From Rhodococcus spongiicola (GTDB taxonomy: Bacteria > Actinomycetota > Actinomycetes > Mycobacteriales > Mycobacteriaceae), in contig NZ_RKLN01000001.1 in NCBI RefSeq assembly GCF_004011835.1, forward strand, positions 620,001-684,000: 64,000 bases of DNA, written 5' to 3'. A program made the translations under genes and the position numbers. A model generated the notes under the pieces. The model made no database searches, had not been told where the DNA came from, and was given only the letters and a program-made list of their open reading frames with translations. The number at the start of each line of letters is the position of its first letter. The first letter of the stretch is position 1. Positions 7,564 to 15,300 of this stretch are shown piece after piece.

Positions 7564-9081
7564 ATGTCCCGCACCACGATTTCGGCTCGGGAACTGATCG
7601 GGCGGGTGTTCGACGTCGACAGCTTCGTCTCGTGGGACACCACACCGGTCGACGTCTCTCCGGACGCGAGGTACCGCCACGAACTCGATGCGGCCGCGTC
7701 GAAGTCCGGGATCGACGAATCCGTGATCACGGGCACCGCCACCCTCGGCGGTCGCCGGGTTGCAGTCATCGTGTGCGAGTTCTCGTTCCTCGCCGGATCG
7801 ATCGGTGTAGCCGCGGCCGAGCGGATCGTCGCGGCGATCGAGCGTGCCACCGCTGAGCGACTGCCACTGCTGGCATCACCGACGTCCGGCGGAACGCGCA
7901 TGCAAGAAGGCACCGTCGCGTTCGTGCAGATGGTCAAGATCACCGCCGCCATCGCCGCGCACAAGACCGCACACCTGCCGTACCTCGTGTACCTGCGCGA
8001 TCCCACCACCGGCGGCGTATTCGCGTCGTGGGGATCGCTGGGGCACGTGACGATCGCCGAACCGGGGGCACTCGTCGGCTTCCTCGGACCCCGCGTGTAC
8101 AAGGCCCTGTACGGTGCGGAGTTTCCCACGGGTGTGCAGACGGCGGAGAACCTCTACCGCAAGGGCGTCATCGACGGTGTCGCGTCCGTCGACCAATTGC
8201 GTGAGCTGGTCGATCGAGCACTGCGTGTTTTGAGCGATCCGGCCGACGACAAGGTCCCGGTCCCGGAACACAAGGCAGGGGACATCGAAGCAGGGGACAT
8301 CCCGGACGTGCCGGCGTGGCAATCGGTGATCGCATCGCGTCGTGCCGACCGTCCAGGAGTCCGCGAGCTGGTGCGGCACGCCGCGTCTACCCGCGTGCCC
8401 CTCAGCGGCACCGGGCAGGGCGAGGTCGACTCGACGGTGCTGCTGTCGCTCGCGCGTTTCGGCGGCCAGCCCTGTGTGCTGTTCGGTCAGGACCGGGCGG
8501 GCCAGTCTGCGCTCAACACGATGGGCCCAGCCGCGCTGCGGGAAGCCCGACGTGGCATGCGAATGGCCGCTGAACTCCGGGTCCCGCTCGTACTCGTGAT
8601 CGACACGCTCGGCGCGGCACTGTCGCAGGAGGCGGAGGAACGTGGCCTGGCCCCCGAGATCGCACGGTGCATCTCCGATCTCGTCACCCTTCGTACCCCG
8701 ACCATCTCGGTGATTCTGGGCCAGGGCACCGGTGGTGGCGCGCTCGCCCTGCTGCCGGCCGATCGTGTCCTGGCCGCTCAGAATGGCTGGCTCGCGCCGC
8801 TTCCCCCCGAGGGGGCGAGCGCCATCGTGCACCGGGACACAACCCACGCCCCGCAGATGGCTGCGGCGCAGGGTATCCGGGCGTTGGATCTCCTGCGCGA
8901 CGGCGTCGTCGACGCCGTCATCCCGGAACTACCGGATGCCGCCCTCGAACCGGTGAAATTCTCGGAGCGCGTCGGTGCGGCGATCGCGCGCGAGATCACC
9001 GCACTGCGAGACTTCGCCGATGACGACCGGATGTCCTCCCGTCTCGCGCGCTACCGCACTCTGGGCCTCCCACCGGCCTGA
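7564..9081 (+). CDS. accD3: Fused acetyl-CoA carboxylase carboxyltransferase (AccD3-like)
   Basis: A 505-residue protein containing both carboxyltransferase halves: a beta-like N-half (AERLPLLASPTSGGTRMQEG, then DPTTGGVFASWGSLGHVTIAEPGALVGFLGPRV) and an alpha-like C-half (VLVIDTLGAALSQEAEERGLAPEIARC, then TISVILGQGTGGGALALLPADRVLAAQNGWLAPLPPEGASAI). No N-terminal Cys4 zinc ribbon is visible. Length and organisation match M. tuberculosis AccD3 (about 495 residues). It should transfer CO2 from carboxybiotin to an acyl-CoA using a biotin carboxylase/BCCP subunit encoded elsewhere. The actual acyl acceptor is not established. The neighbouring genes also handle acyl-CoA. Confidence 0.82.
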   Translation: MSRTTISARELIGRVFDVDSFVSWDTTPVDVSPDARYRHELDAAASKSGIDESVITGTATLGGRRVAVIVCEFSFLAGSIGVAAAERIVAAIERATAERLPLLASPTSGGTRMQEGTVAFVQMVKITAAIAAHKTAHLPYLVYLRDPTTGGVFASWGSLGHVTIAEPGALVGFLGPRVYKALYGAEFPTGVQTAENLYRKGVIDGVASVDQLRELVDRALRVLSDPADDKVPVPEHKAGDIEAGDIPDVPAWQSVIASRRADRPGVRELVRHAASTRVPLSGTGQGEVDSTVLLSLARFGGQPCVLFGQDRAGQSALNTMGPAALREARRGMRMAAELRVPLVLVIDTLGAALSQEAEERGLAPEIARCISDLVTLRTPTISVILGQGTGGGALALLPADRVLAAQNGWLAPLPPEGASAIVHRDTTHAPQMAAAQGIRALDLLRDGVVDAVIPELPDAALEPVKFSERVGAAIAREITALRDFADDDRMSSRLARYRTLGLPPA

Positions 9082-9219
9082 GCGCCCACCCCTTCGGATT
9101 TCGCGCGGAACCCGCCCGCCAGGCCAGAAACGGGCGTTCAGGACGATCCACACCAACGGGGCACTAATGAGGCGTGCCTCACATAGGGTGTCGTTCGGAA
9201 CACGAGAGGACACGAACAG

Positions 9220-11145
9220 ATGAGCCGAACCGAGCCCGCACCGGGCACGAGCGCCGAAGCGTATGCCACCGCCTTCGAGGAGAGCCTCGAGCATCCGAAC
9301 AAATTCTGGCTCGCGGCCGCCGACGCTATCGAGTGGGACTCCGCGCCGACCGTCGCGCTGGACCGCTCGAACGCTCCGATGTACCGCTGGTTCCCTGATG
9401 CCACCCTCAACACGTGCTTCAACGCCCTCGATCGGCACGTGCGCGACGGGCGCGGCGACGAGCCCGCGCTGATCTACGACTCGGCGATGGTGCCCGCGAA
9501 GCGGACGTACACGTACTCCGAGTTGCTCGCCGAGGTCGCTCGCTTCGCCGGCGTACTGGCCCACCAGGGCGTCGCGGCCGGCGACCGCGTCGTGATCTAC
9601 ATGCCGATGATCCCCGAGGCCGCGATCGCGATGCTCGCGTGCGCCCGCATCGGCGCCGTTCACTCGGTCGTGTTCGGCGGGTTCGCCGCCAAGGAGTTGG
9701 CCACCCGCATCGACGACGCCCAGCCGGTCGTCCTCGTCACCGCGTCCGGCGGTCTCGAGCCCGGACGCACCATCGAGTACTTGCCGATCGTCGACCAGGC
9801 GCTCGAGATGTCGGCCTTTCCTCCGCACACCGTCATCGTCAAGAATCGCCGCAGCATCCGCGGCTCCGCCGCCGATCACCACGGCGGCGGCACGATCTGG
9901 TCCGACTGGGACGAGCTGGTAGCCGCCGCCACCGACGCCGTCCCGGTCTCGGTCGCGGCGACAGACCCGCTGTACATCCTCTACACCTCCGGCACGACCG
10001 GGAAGCCCAAGGGCGTCGTCCGTGACAACGGCGGTCATGCCGTCGCGCTGGCCTGGTCGATGCGCAATGTCTACGACATCGGGCCGGGCCAGGTCATGTG
10101 GAGCGCATCGGATGTGGGCTGGGTCGTCGGCCACTCCTACATCGTCTACGCACCACTGCTCGTCGGCGCGACGACCGTGATGTACGAGGGCAAGCCGGTC
10201 GGCACGCCCGACGCTGGTGCATTCTGGCGAGTGATAGAGGAGCACAACGTCTCTGCGCTGTTCACCGCGCCGACCGCGATCCGTGCAATCCGCAAGGCCG
10301 ACCCGGAGGCGGTCGAGGTCGCCAAGTACGACGTCTCGTCGATGGCGACGCTGTTCACCGCGGGTGAGCGCCTGGACCCGGACACGTATTCGTGGGCCAC
10401 CGAGAGGCTCGGCGTCCCAGTGGTCGACCACTGGTGGCAGACCGAGACAGGCTGGGCGATCTGTGCAAATCTGCGCGGGCTCGATCCGATGCCCATCAAG
10501 GCGGGCTCCTCCACCGTCCCCACACCCGGCTACCGCGTGGGTATCGTCGACAGCGAGGGCGTCCCGGTTCCGTCGGGAACCGAGGGCAACATCGTGATCG
10601 CCCTGCCACTCCCTCCCGGCACGCTGGCCGGACTCTGGCGCGACGAGGAGCGTTACGTCAAGTCGTACCTGTCGGCGTTCGACGGCTACTACCTCACTGG
10701 CGACACCGGCTTCATCGACGATGACGGCTACCTGTTCGTCCTGGGCCGCAGCGACGATGTCATCAACGTTGCCGGACACCGCCTTTCGACCGGCAGCATG
10801 GAGGCTGTCGTCGCCTCGCATCCCGCTGTGGCGGAGTGCGCGGTCATCGGGATCCACGACGATCTGAAGGGACAGCGTCCCAGCGGCTACGTCGTACTCA
10901 AGGCCGGCGTCGAGATAGAAGAGGAAACTCTGCGCTCGGAACTCATCGCGATGGTTCGCGAGCAGATCGGTGCGGTGGCCACCTTCCGGGATGTGACGGT
11001 CGTCCCGGCTCTCCCGAAGACGCGCTCAGGCAAGATCCTGCGCAAGACGATGCGCCAGATCGCCGACAACGTCGAGTACACGGTTCCGTCGACCATCGAG
11101 GACCCCTCGGTTCTCGACGCACTCGAGGAACTGCTGCGCGGATAG
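9220..11145 (+). CDS. prpE: Propionyl-CoA synthetase (PrpE-type acyl-CoA synthetase)
   Basis: A 641-residue AMP-forming acyl-CoA synthetase. The P-loop-like motif YTSGTTGKPKG lies near residue 250, DHWWQTETGW near 405, and the catalytic Lys in TRSGKILRKT near 603. The N-terminal FWLAAADAIEW and FGGFAAKELATRIDDAQP are typical of the acetyl/propionyl-CoA synthetase family, and RDNGGH after the P-loop favours PrpE over acetyl-CoA synthetase. Lys acetylation is a known control point in this family. A strong hairpin terminator follows. Confidence 0.85.
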   Translation: MSRTEPAPGTSAEAYATAFEESLEHPNKFWLAAADAIEWDSAPTVALDRSNAPMYRWFPDATLNTCFNALDRHVRDGRGDEPALIYDSAMVPAKRTYTYSELLAEVARFAGVLAHQGVAAGDRVVIYMPMIPEAAIAMLACARIGAVHSVVFGGFAAKELATRIDDAQPVVLVTASGGLEPGRTIEYLPIVDQALEMSAFPPHTVIVKNRRSIRGSAADHHGGGTIWSDWDELVAAATDAVPVSVAATDPLYILYTSGTTGKPKGVVRDNGGHAVALAWSMRNVYDIGPGQVMWSASDVGWVVGHSYIVYAPLLVGATTVMYEGKPVGTPDAGAFWRVIEEHNVSALFTAPTAIRAIRKADPEAVEVAKYDVSSMATLFTAGERLDPDTYSWATERLGVPVVDHWWQTETGWAICANLRGLDPMPIKAGSSTVPTPGYRVGIVDSEGVPVPSGTEGNIVIALPLPPGTLAGLWRDEERYVKSYLSAFDGYYLTGDTGFIDDDGYLFVLGRSDDVINVAGHRLSTGSMEAVVASHPAVAECAVIGIHDDLKGQRPSGYVVLKAGVEIEEETLRSELIAMVREQIGAVATFRDVTVVPALPKTRSGKILRKTMRQIADNVEYTVPSTIEDPSVLDALEELLRG

Positions 11146-11160
11146 CAGCGGGTGTCCAGG

Positions 11161-11192
11161 AAGGCTCCGCACTCGCACGTGTGCGGGGCCTT
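11161..11192 (+). terminator. Hairpin terminator after prpE
   Basis: The arms AAGGC-CCGCAC and GTGCGG-GCCTT pair with one mismatched position around an 8-base loop, 16 bases after the prpE stop. Confidence 0.65.
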
Positions 11193-11288
11193 CCAATTCG
11201 GTAGGAAACGGGTCACCCTCACCAATTTGACCAAACGACATATGAGTTCGGTCACCTAAATCAGCAGGTCAGCCTGTAAATTTGACTC

Positions 11289-11318
11289 TTGACTATCACA
11301 GTCCGATCACGGTAGGTT
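11289..11318 (+). promoter_or_regulatory. Candidate SigA-type promoter
   Basis: TTGACT (11289-11294) and TAGGTT (11313-11318) are separated by 18 bases and match the TTGACn/TAnnnT pattern of actinobacterial housekeeping promoters. They lie about 65 bases before the GTG start at 11384. Prediction by eye. Confidence 0.35.
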
Positions 11319-11383
11319 TACGAACAGGATTCACTCGATCCTCGATTCGACGCCCATTGATTCGCCCTGCCCGAGGGGGAGAA

Positions 11384-12217
11384 GTGTCTGTAGTCACCCC
11401 AACCGTCCGCACTACACTGCGCGGTCTCGTCGCGAGCAGCCAGCGGCGTCATTTCCTGCATGATCCTGAGGGGATCGAGCTGTCCAACCAGGCTGCCCTG
11501 ATGCGCGAGCTCGTGGTCACCATCCAGACCTGCCTGGAACCGGACCTGGCCGCCATCCGAGAGGCCGCCCGCACGGTCCCGTCGGCGGACCCGCGCCGCG
11601 TCGACACCCCCGGGATTCACCTGATCGCCTCGATCGCCCAGTACGAGGAGATCCTCGACACACTGCTCGACATGACCAGCCTGATCGAGCGTGGACGCAT
11701 GAGCACCGCGTGGACTTTGCTCGCCGGCGCGGCGGAACGGCTTCGCATCCTCACCGCCCTCGACTCACCCTCCGGAAACGATGTGGCCAGGCAGTTGGCG
11801 GCCGCATCGGTGCGCACCCGCGCCCGGTTCACGGCCGCGGCGGCCGACAACGTCGACCTCGGGCTCTCTCCTGCCGTCGAATCGGCGGGGATCCCCGCAC
11901 AGGAGCCCGGCCCGCTGACCCTACCGGCGCCGACGCCGGACGTCGTCGACCTCCTCGAGCTCGTCGAACTCGGTACGGCAACCAGCCGCGGCGGCGATCT
12001 ACTGGCGGCTCTGTCCCTGGACGACTCGCCACCCGAAACCGACTACGATCATCTGGCTACGATCGGCGGCTACCAGTTCCATCTGGTACTCGAAATCATC
12101 CGTTCCGCAACCGATTCCCTGTGCGGGATTGCTGGCCCACTCACGACCGACGAGATCTGGTCAGCATGGGCCGACGACATCCACGAAGCCCTCGAGTTCG
12201 CCTGGGACTGCATCTAG
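11384..12217 (+). CDS. Conserved hypothetical protein, helical
   Basis: A 277-residue protein. GTG at 11384 is chosen because GAGGGGGA lies just upstream; the frame is open back to 11282 without a ribosome site. The sequence is Ala/Leu/Arg-rich and mostly helical, with no signal peptide or membrane helix. I do not recognise a family. It lies alone between the prpE terminator and the convergent photolyase gene. Confidence 0.6.
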   Translation: MSVVTPTVRTTLRGLVASSQRRHFLHDPEGIELSNQAALMRELVVTIQTCLEPDLAAIREAARTVPSADPRRVDTPGIHLIASIAQYEEILDTLLDMTSLIERGRMSTAWTLLAGAAERLRILTALDSPSGNDVARQLAAASVRTRARFTAAAADNVDLGLSPAVESAGIPAQEPGPLTLPAPTPDVVDLLELVELGTATSRGGDLLAALSLDDSPPETDYDHLATIGGYQFHLVLEIIRSATDSLCGIAGPLTTDEIWSAWADDIHEALEFAWDCI

Positions 12218-12284
12218 AACAGACCGAACCTGGGACGAGTCCCGTTGTCGGTAACGTCGTCGACGGGCACGGCGACACGGTCGA

Positions 12285-13616
12285 TCACCCCAGTTCGCGG
12301 TATCGCGCCAGAGCCTCGCGCCGCTCCTCGGCGTGATCGACGATCTGGTCGGGATATCCCTCCGGCCGAACACCTTTCAGGGTATGGACAGCCTTTCCGC
12401 CGACCCCACGCAGTTCGGGTACCCACCGCCTAACGTAATCGCCTGTGGGATCGAACCTCTCACCCTGGACAGTCGGGTTGAACACGCGGAAGTACGGTGC
12501 GGCATCGGTGCCGGACCCGGCCGTCCACTGCCAGCCGTGCTGATTCGACGCGAGGTCGCCATCGACCAACTTCTGCATGAAATACCGTGCTCCGCGCCAC
12601 CACGGTAGGTGAAGGTCCTTGACGAGGAACGACGCCGCGATCATCCGGACCCGGTTGTGCATCCACCTCTCGGCGGCCAACTGTCGCATGCCGGCGTCGA
12701 CGATGGGGAATCCGGTGCGGCCCGTGCACCAGGCCTCGAACAGCGCGTCAGCGTCGCGTCCGGCGTCGAAGCGCATGGCGTCGAACTTGTTGTCGTAGTT
12801 GCAACGCGCACTGTCCGGGCGCTGGAACAGGATGTCCGCGTAGAAGTCGCGCCACGCGAGCTGACGCCGGTACTGTTCGGCACCACGTCCGCGCCGGTCG
12901 CCCAGGTCCGCCAGCATCGTGCGGGGATGGATGTTGCCGAACTTCAGGTACACCGACATGCGACTGGTCGTGTCGAGGTCCGGGCGGTCGCGTTCCCCGT
13001 CGTAGCGAACCAGATCGTCGGCGCAGAATTCTCGCCACCGCGCGAGCGCTGCTGTCTCACCGGCCGCGATTCCCGGCTGAGACGGCATCGGAACAGCCGC
13101 ACGCAGATTCAGACCGCCGACGTCGTCGGGGTCGATCCACTCGAGCATATCGGTGCCGGTCCGGGCGGGGGCGCGCCAGCCATGTTCGAGCCACCGCTCG
13201 AACCACGGTGTGAACACCTTGTACGCGGCGCCGTTGTCCTTTCTCACCCGCCCCGGGCTGATCGCGTACGGCGAGCCCGTGGCCACCAACTCCACCTGTT
13301 CCGCCACCGCCGCGTCTCGCTTCCGGCCGTACGGCCCGTAGTCGGCGCTGACGTGCACTTCTCGCGCACCAACGATCTTCGCGACCCGCGGGACCACCTC
13401 GGCCGGATCGCCACGAACCACCAGGAGACGCCCCGACAACTGGTTGTCCAGAGCGGACAGGCTGCGGTACAGGAAGTCTCGCCGGGGGCTACCCGAGGGC
13501 CCGAGCAACCGGTCGTCCAGGACGAACACTGCCAACGCGCGCTCCCCCGCCACGCTCAACGTCGGCAGGTCGGCTAGGCGTAGGTCGCGCCGGAACCATA
13601 CGAGAGATTCGGTCAC
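12285..13616 (-). CDS. phr: Deoxyribodipyrimidine photolyase
   Basis: A 443-residue cryptochrome/photolyase-family flavoprotein. The N-terminal Rossmann-like domain (LVWFRRDLRLADLPTL) binds the antenna cofactor. The C-terminal FAD domain has WRDFYADILFQRPD, GRTGFPIVDAGMRQL and WMHNRVRMIAASFLVKDLHLPWWRGARYF, the hallmark FAD/DNA-binding motifs. It repairs cyclobutane pyrimidine dimers using light. GTG start, 12 bases after the GntR regulator on the same strand, so probably one transcript. Confidence 0.9.
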   Translation of the reverse strand: MTESLVWFRRDLRLADLPTLSVAGERALAVFVLDDRLLGPSGSPRRDFLYRSLSALDNQLSGRLLVVRGDPAEVVPRVAKIVGAREVHVSADYGPYGRKRDAAVAEQVELVATGSPYAISPGRVRKDNGAAYKVFTPWFERWLEHGWRAPARTGTDMLEWIDPDDVGGLNLRAAVPMPSQPGIAAGETAALARWREFCADDLVRYDGERDRPDLDTTSRMSVYLKFGNIHPRTMLADLGDRRGRGAEQYRRQLAWRDFYADILFQRPDSARCNYDNKFDAMRFDAGRDADALFEAWCTGRTGFPIVDAGMRQLAAERWMHNRVRMIAASFLVKDLHLPWWRGARYFMQKLVDGDLASNQHGWQWTAGSGTDAAPYFRVFNPTVQGERFDPTGDYVRRWVPELRGVGGKAVHTLKGVRPEGYPDQIVDHAEERREALARYRELG

Positions 13617-13628
13617 GTCGCCTCCCGG

Positions 13629-14291
13629 TCACGCCTCGACCCCCGCGATCAGCAATGTCGTGGTCAACTCGATATGCCTGCGCAACTCGTCGACCGCGCG
13701 GTCGGCGTCACGATCGACAGCGGCCGCAGCGATGCGCGCGTGTTCGGCGTCGACGTCGCGGTCCGCCGACTTGTCGTCGCCGACACCCCAGCAGCGGTAC
13801 ACCTCCGACACATCCCTCAGGTTCTCGGCAATCCGCACCAGACGGGTATTCGGGCACGCCCGAAGAAGAACACTGTGGTAATTGCTGTGCGCCGACAACC
13901 ACTCCTCGGCTACCCGCCCCTCGGCATCCACGGCCGGCGTCCGCGCAAGCGTGTGACGGGAATCGAGCACCGCCGACTCCCACTCGAGATCGCCGTGCGC
14001 AATCGAACGACGCAACACCTCCGTCTCGATGAAGACGCGGGTTTCAGTAAGTTCCAACAGGTCCAGCACAGATACCGGTACCACCCTGAAGCCCATCTGC
14101 GCCTCTGACACGGCGAGCCCCTGCTCGACGAGCCGTGGGAGCACCTCGCGCAAGACGCCGGTGCTAACGTCGTAACGCTCCTGCAGCCGACCGAAGGCGA
14201 GCTTCTCGCCCGGAGCCAGCGCGCCGCTGAGGATGTCGGCCCGCAAGCGCGCATGAACCCCGTCTGCGCGGGTGCCGCTCGCCTGTGCCAT
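13629..14291 (-). CDS. GntR-family (FCD domain) transcription regulator
   Basis: A 220-residue FadR/VanR-type regulator. The winged HTH lies at about residues 8-70 (RLRADILSGALAPGEKLAFGRLQERYDVSTGVLREVLPRLVEQGLAVSEAQMGFRVV). The all-helical FCD ligand domain follows, with an Asp/His metal-site pattern (AHSNYHSVLLRACPNTRLVRI). ATG at 14291 is the most likely start. The ligand is unknown. The downstream photolyase is an unusual partner. Confidence 0.82.
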   Translation of the reverse strand: MAQASGTRADGVHARLRADILSGALAPGEKLAFGRLQERYDVSTGVLREVLPRLVEQGLAVSEAQMGFRVVPVSVLDLLELTETRVFIETEVLRRSIAHGDLEWESAVLDSRHTLARTPAVDAEGRVAEEWLSAHSNYHSVLLRACPNTRLVRIAENLRDVSEVYRCWGVGDDKSADRDVDAEHARIAAAAVDRDADRAVDELRRHIELTTTLLIAGVEA

Positions 14292-14653
14292 GCCGCAAGT
14301 ACAGGCCGATCCGAAACGGGAGTCAAGTTTCGGAATTCCGTTGCATCTCCTCATAATTAGCTGAACTACCGATACAACTCCCGGCGACCGCCCCAAGTCA
14401 CGGGGGGACTACCGACACACCAGCCGATTCCACGTCGGTCCTTGCGAAAGACACTGTTGGCTAACCGCTTTCGAGATACCAAGCCAATCATTGGCACTAA
14501 TTCGCTATCGCTGGAATGCATTCCGATACCAGAGTCGGACCAATCGATGTCGGTACCCTTTGGCCGCGGGCTCGGGCGAGCGTTGCCACCATTGCAACGG
14601 ACCTACAACCGGCGGCGAACGAGCTCGCAGCACCTTCCGGCCGATGCGAATCG
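14292..14653. other. Divergent intergenic region
   Basis: Together with the palindromes at 14654-14675, this forms the 397-base gap between the divergent GntR and MarR genes. Base composition is less GC-rich than the coding DNA. No credible gene or RNA was found; it must hold both promoters. Confidence 0.5.
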
Positions 14654-14675
14654 GTGAACAATGTTCACAATGAAC
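14654..14675. promoter_or_regulatory. Two overlapping palindromes, probable MarR operator
   Basis: GTGAAC-AAT-GTTCAC (14654-14668) overlaps GTTCA-CAA-TGAAC (14663-14675), ending 13 bases before the MarR ATG. Palindromes of this length directly upstream of marR genes are usually autoregulatory operators. Confidence 0.55.
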
Positions 14676-14688
14676 TAGCATCACCGCT

Positions 14689-15159
14689 ATGTCCGTTCTG
14701 TCCGGTCATTCCGATCGCTACGAGGCCGAGGACGCGTTGGCACGCGCCTACGTGCTCACCGAGCACCTCTCCACGTCTCTTCAGTCGGGTACCAGGCTGT
14801 TCGGACTGACGACGGCGAGAATCCGGGCACTGCTTTGTGTCCTGGAGAACCCCTCGATGACGCAGCGTGATCTCGCAGCCAACCTGCGGTGCAGCAGACG
14901 ACAAGTGACAGCGCTCGTCGACGCGCTCGAGGAGTCCGGCCACCTGCGCCGCGACCCGCATCCGACGGACCGACGCGCCCATATCGTCGCCCTCACCGAG
15001 CGTGGTCGCAGCGACGCGGACCGGATACGCCAGTTGCGGACGGACACCGCTCGACGCCTGTTCGGAGGGGTCCCCCCGCAGGACCTCGACGCCTTCGTCA
15101 GGGTCGCCGACAGACTGATCGACGATTACGCGAACTCGATCCCGCGGACTGGAGAGTGA
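14689..15159 (+). CDS. MarR-family transcription regulator
   Basis: A 156-residue regulator with the winged HTH at about residues 60-110 (SMTQRDLAANLRCSRRQVTALVDALEESGHLRRDPHPTDRRAHIVALTERG), including the wing motif DPTDRR-like DPHPTDRRA. ATG at 14689 lies just after the palindromic operator. It is 141 bases upstream of and co-oriented with the flippase/kinase-like gene, a plausible target. Confidence 0.85.
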   Translation: MSVLSGHSDRYEAEDALARAYVLTEHLSTSLQSGTRLFGLTTARIRALLCVLENPSMTQRDLAANLRCSRRQVTALVDALEESGHLRRDPHPTDRRAHIVALTERGRSDADRIRQLRTDTARRLFGGVPPQDLDAFVRVADRLIDDYANSIPRTGE

Positions 15160-15300
15160 CGAGGATGTGCGGAACCGAAGTACTCGACGGGCACAATACT
15201 CAGGTGAGCGCAACCGCAGTGGTCGTGGACGAAGGTCCGGATGCGCCCGCTTCACTCGAACGCGGGCTGCACCCGTCCGGCATACGGTTGGTGACGACTC

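Noticed and set aside
8929-10857. 642-residue minus-strand frame opposite prpE
   Set aside because: Low-complexity Arg/Gly/Asp composition, no motif, and complete overlap with prpE.
12232-12243. Short palindrome GGGAC-GA-GTCCC after the 11384 gene
   Set aside because: Too short for a confident terminator and lacks a T-rich tail.
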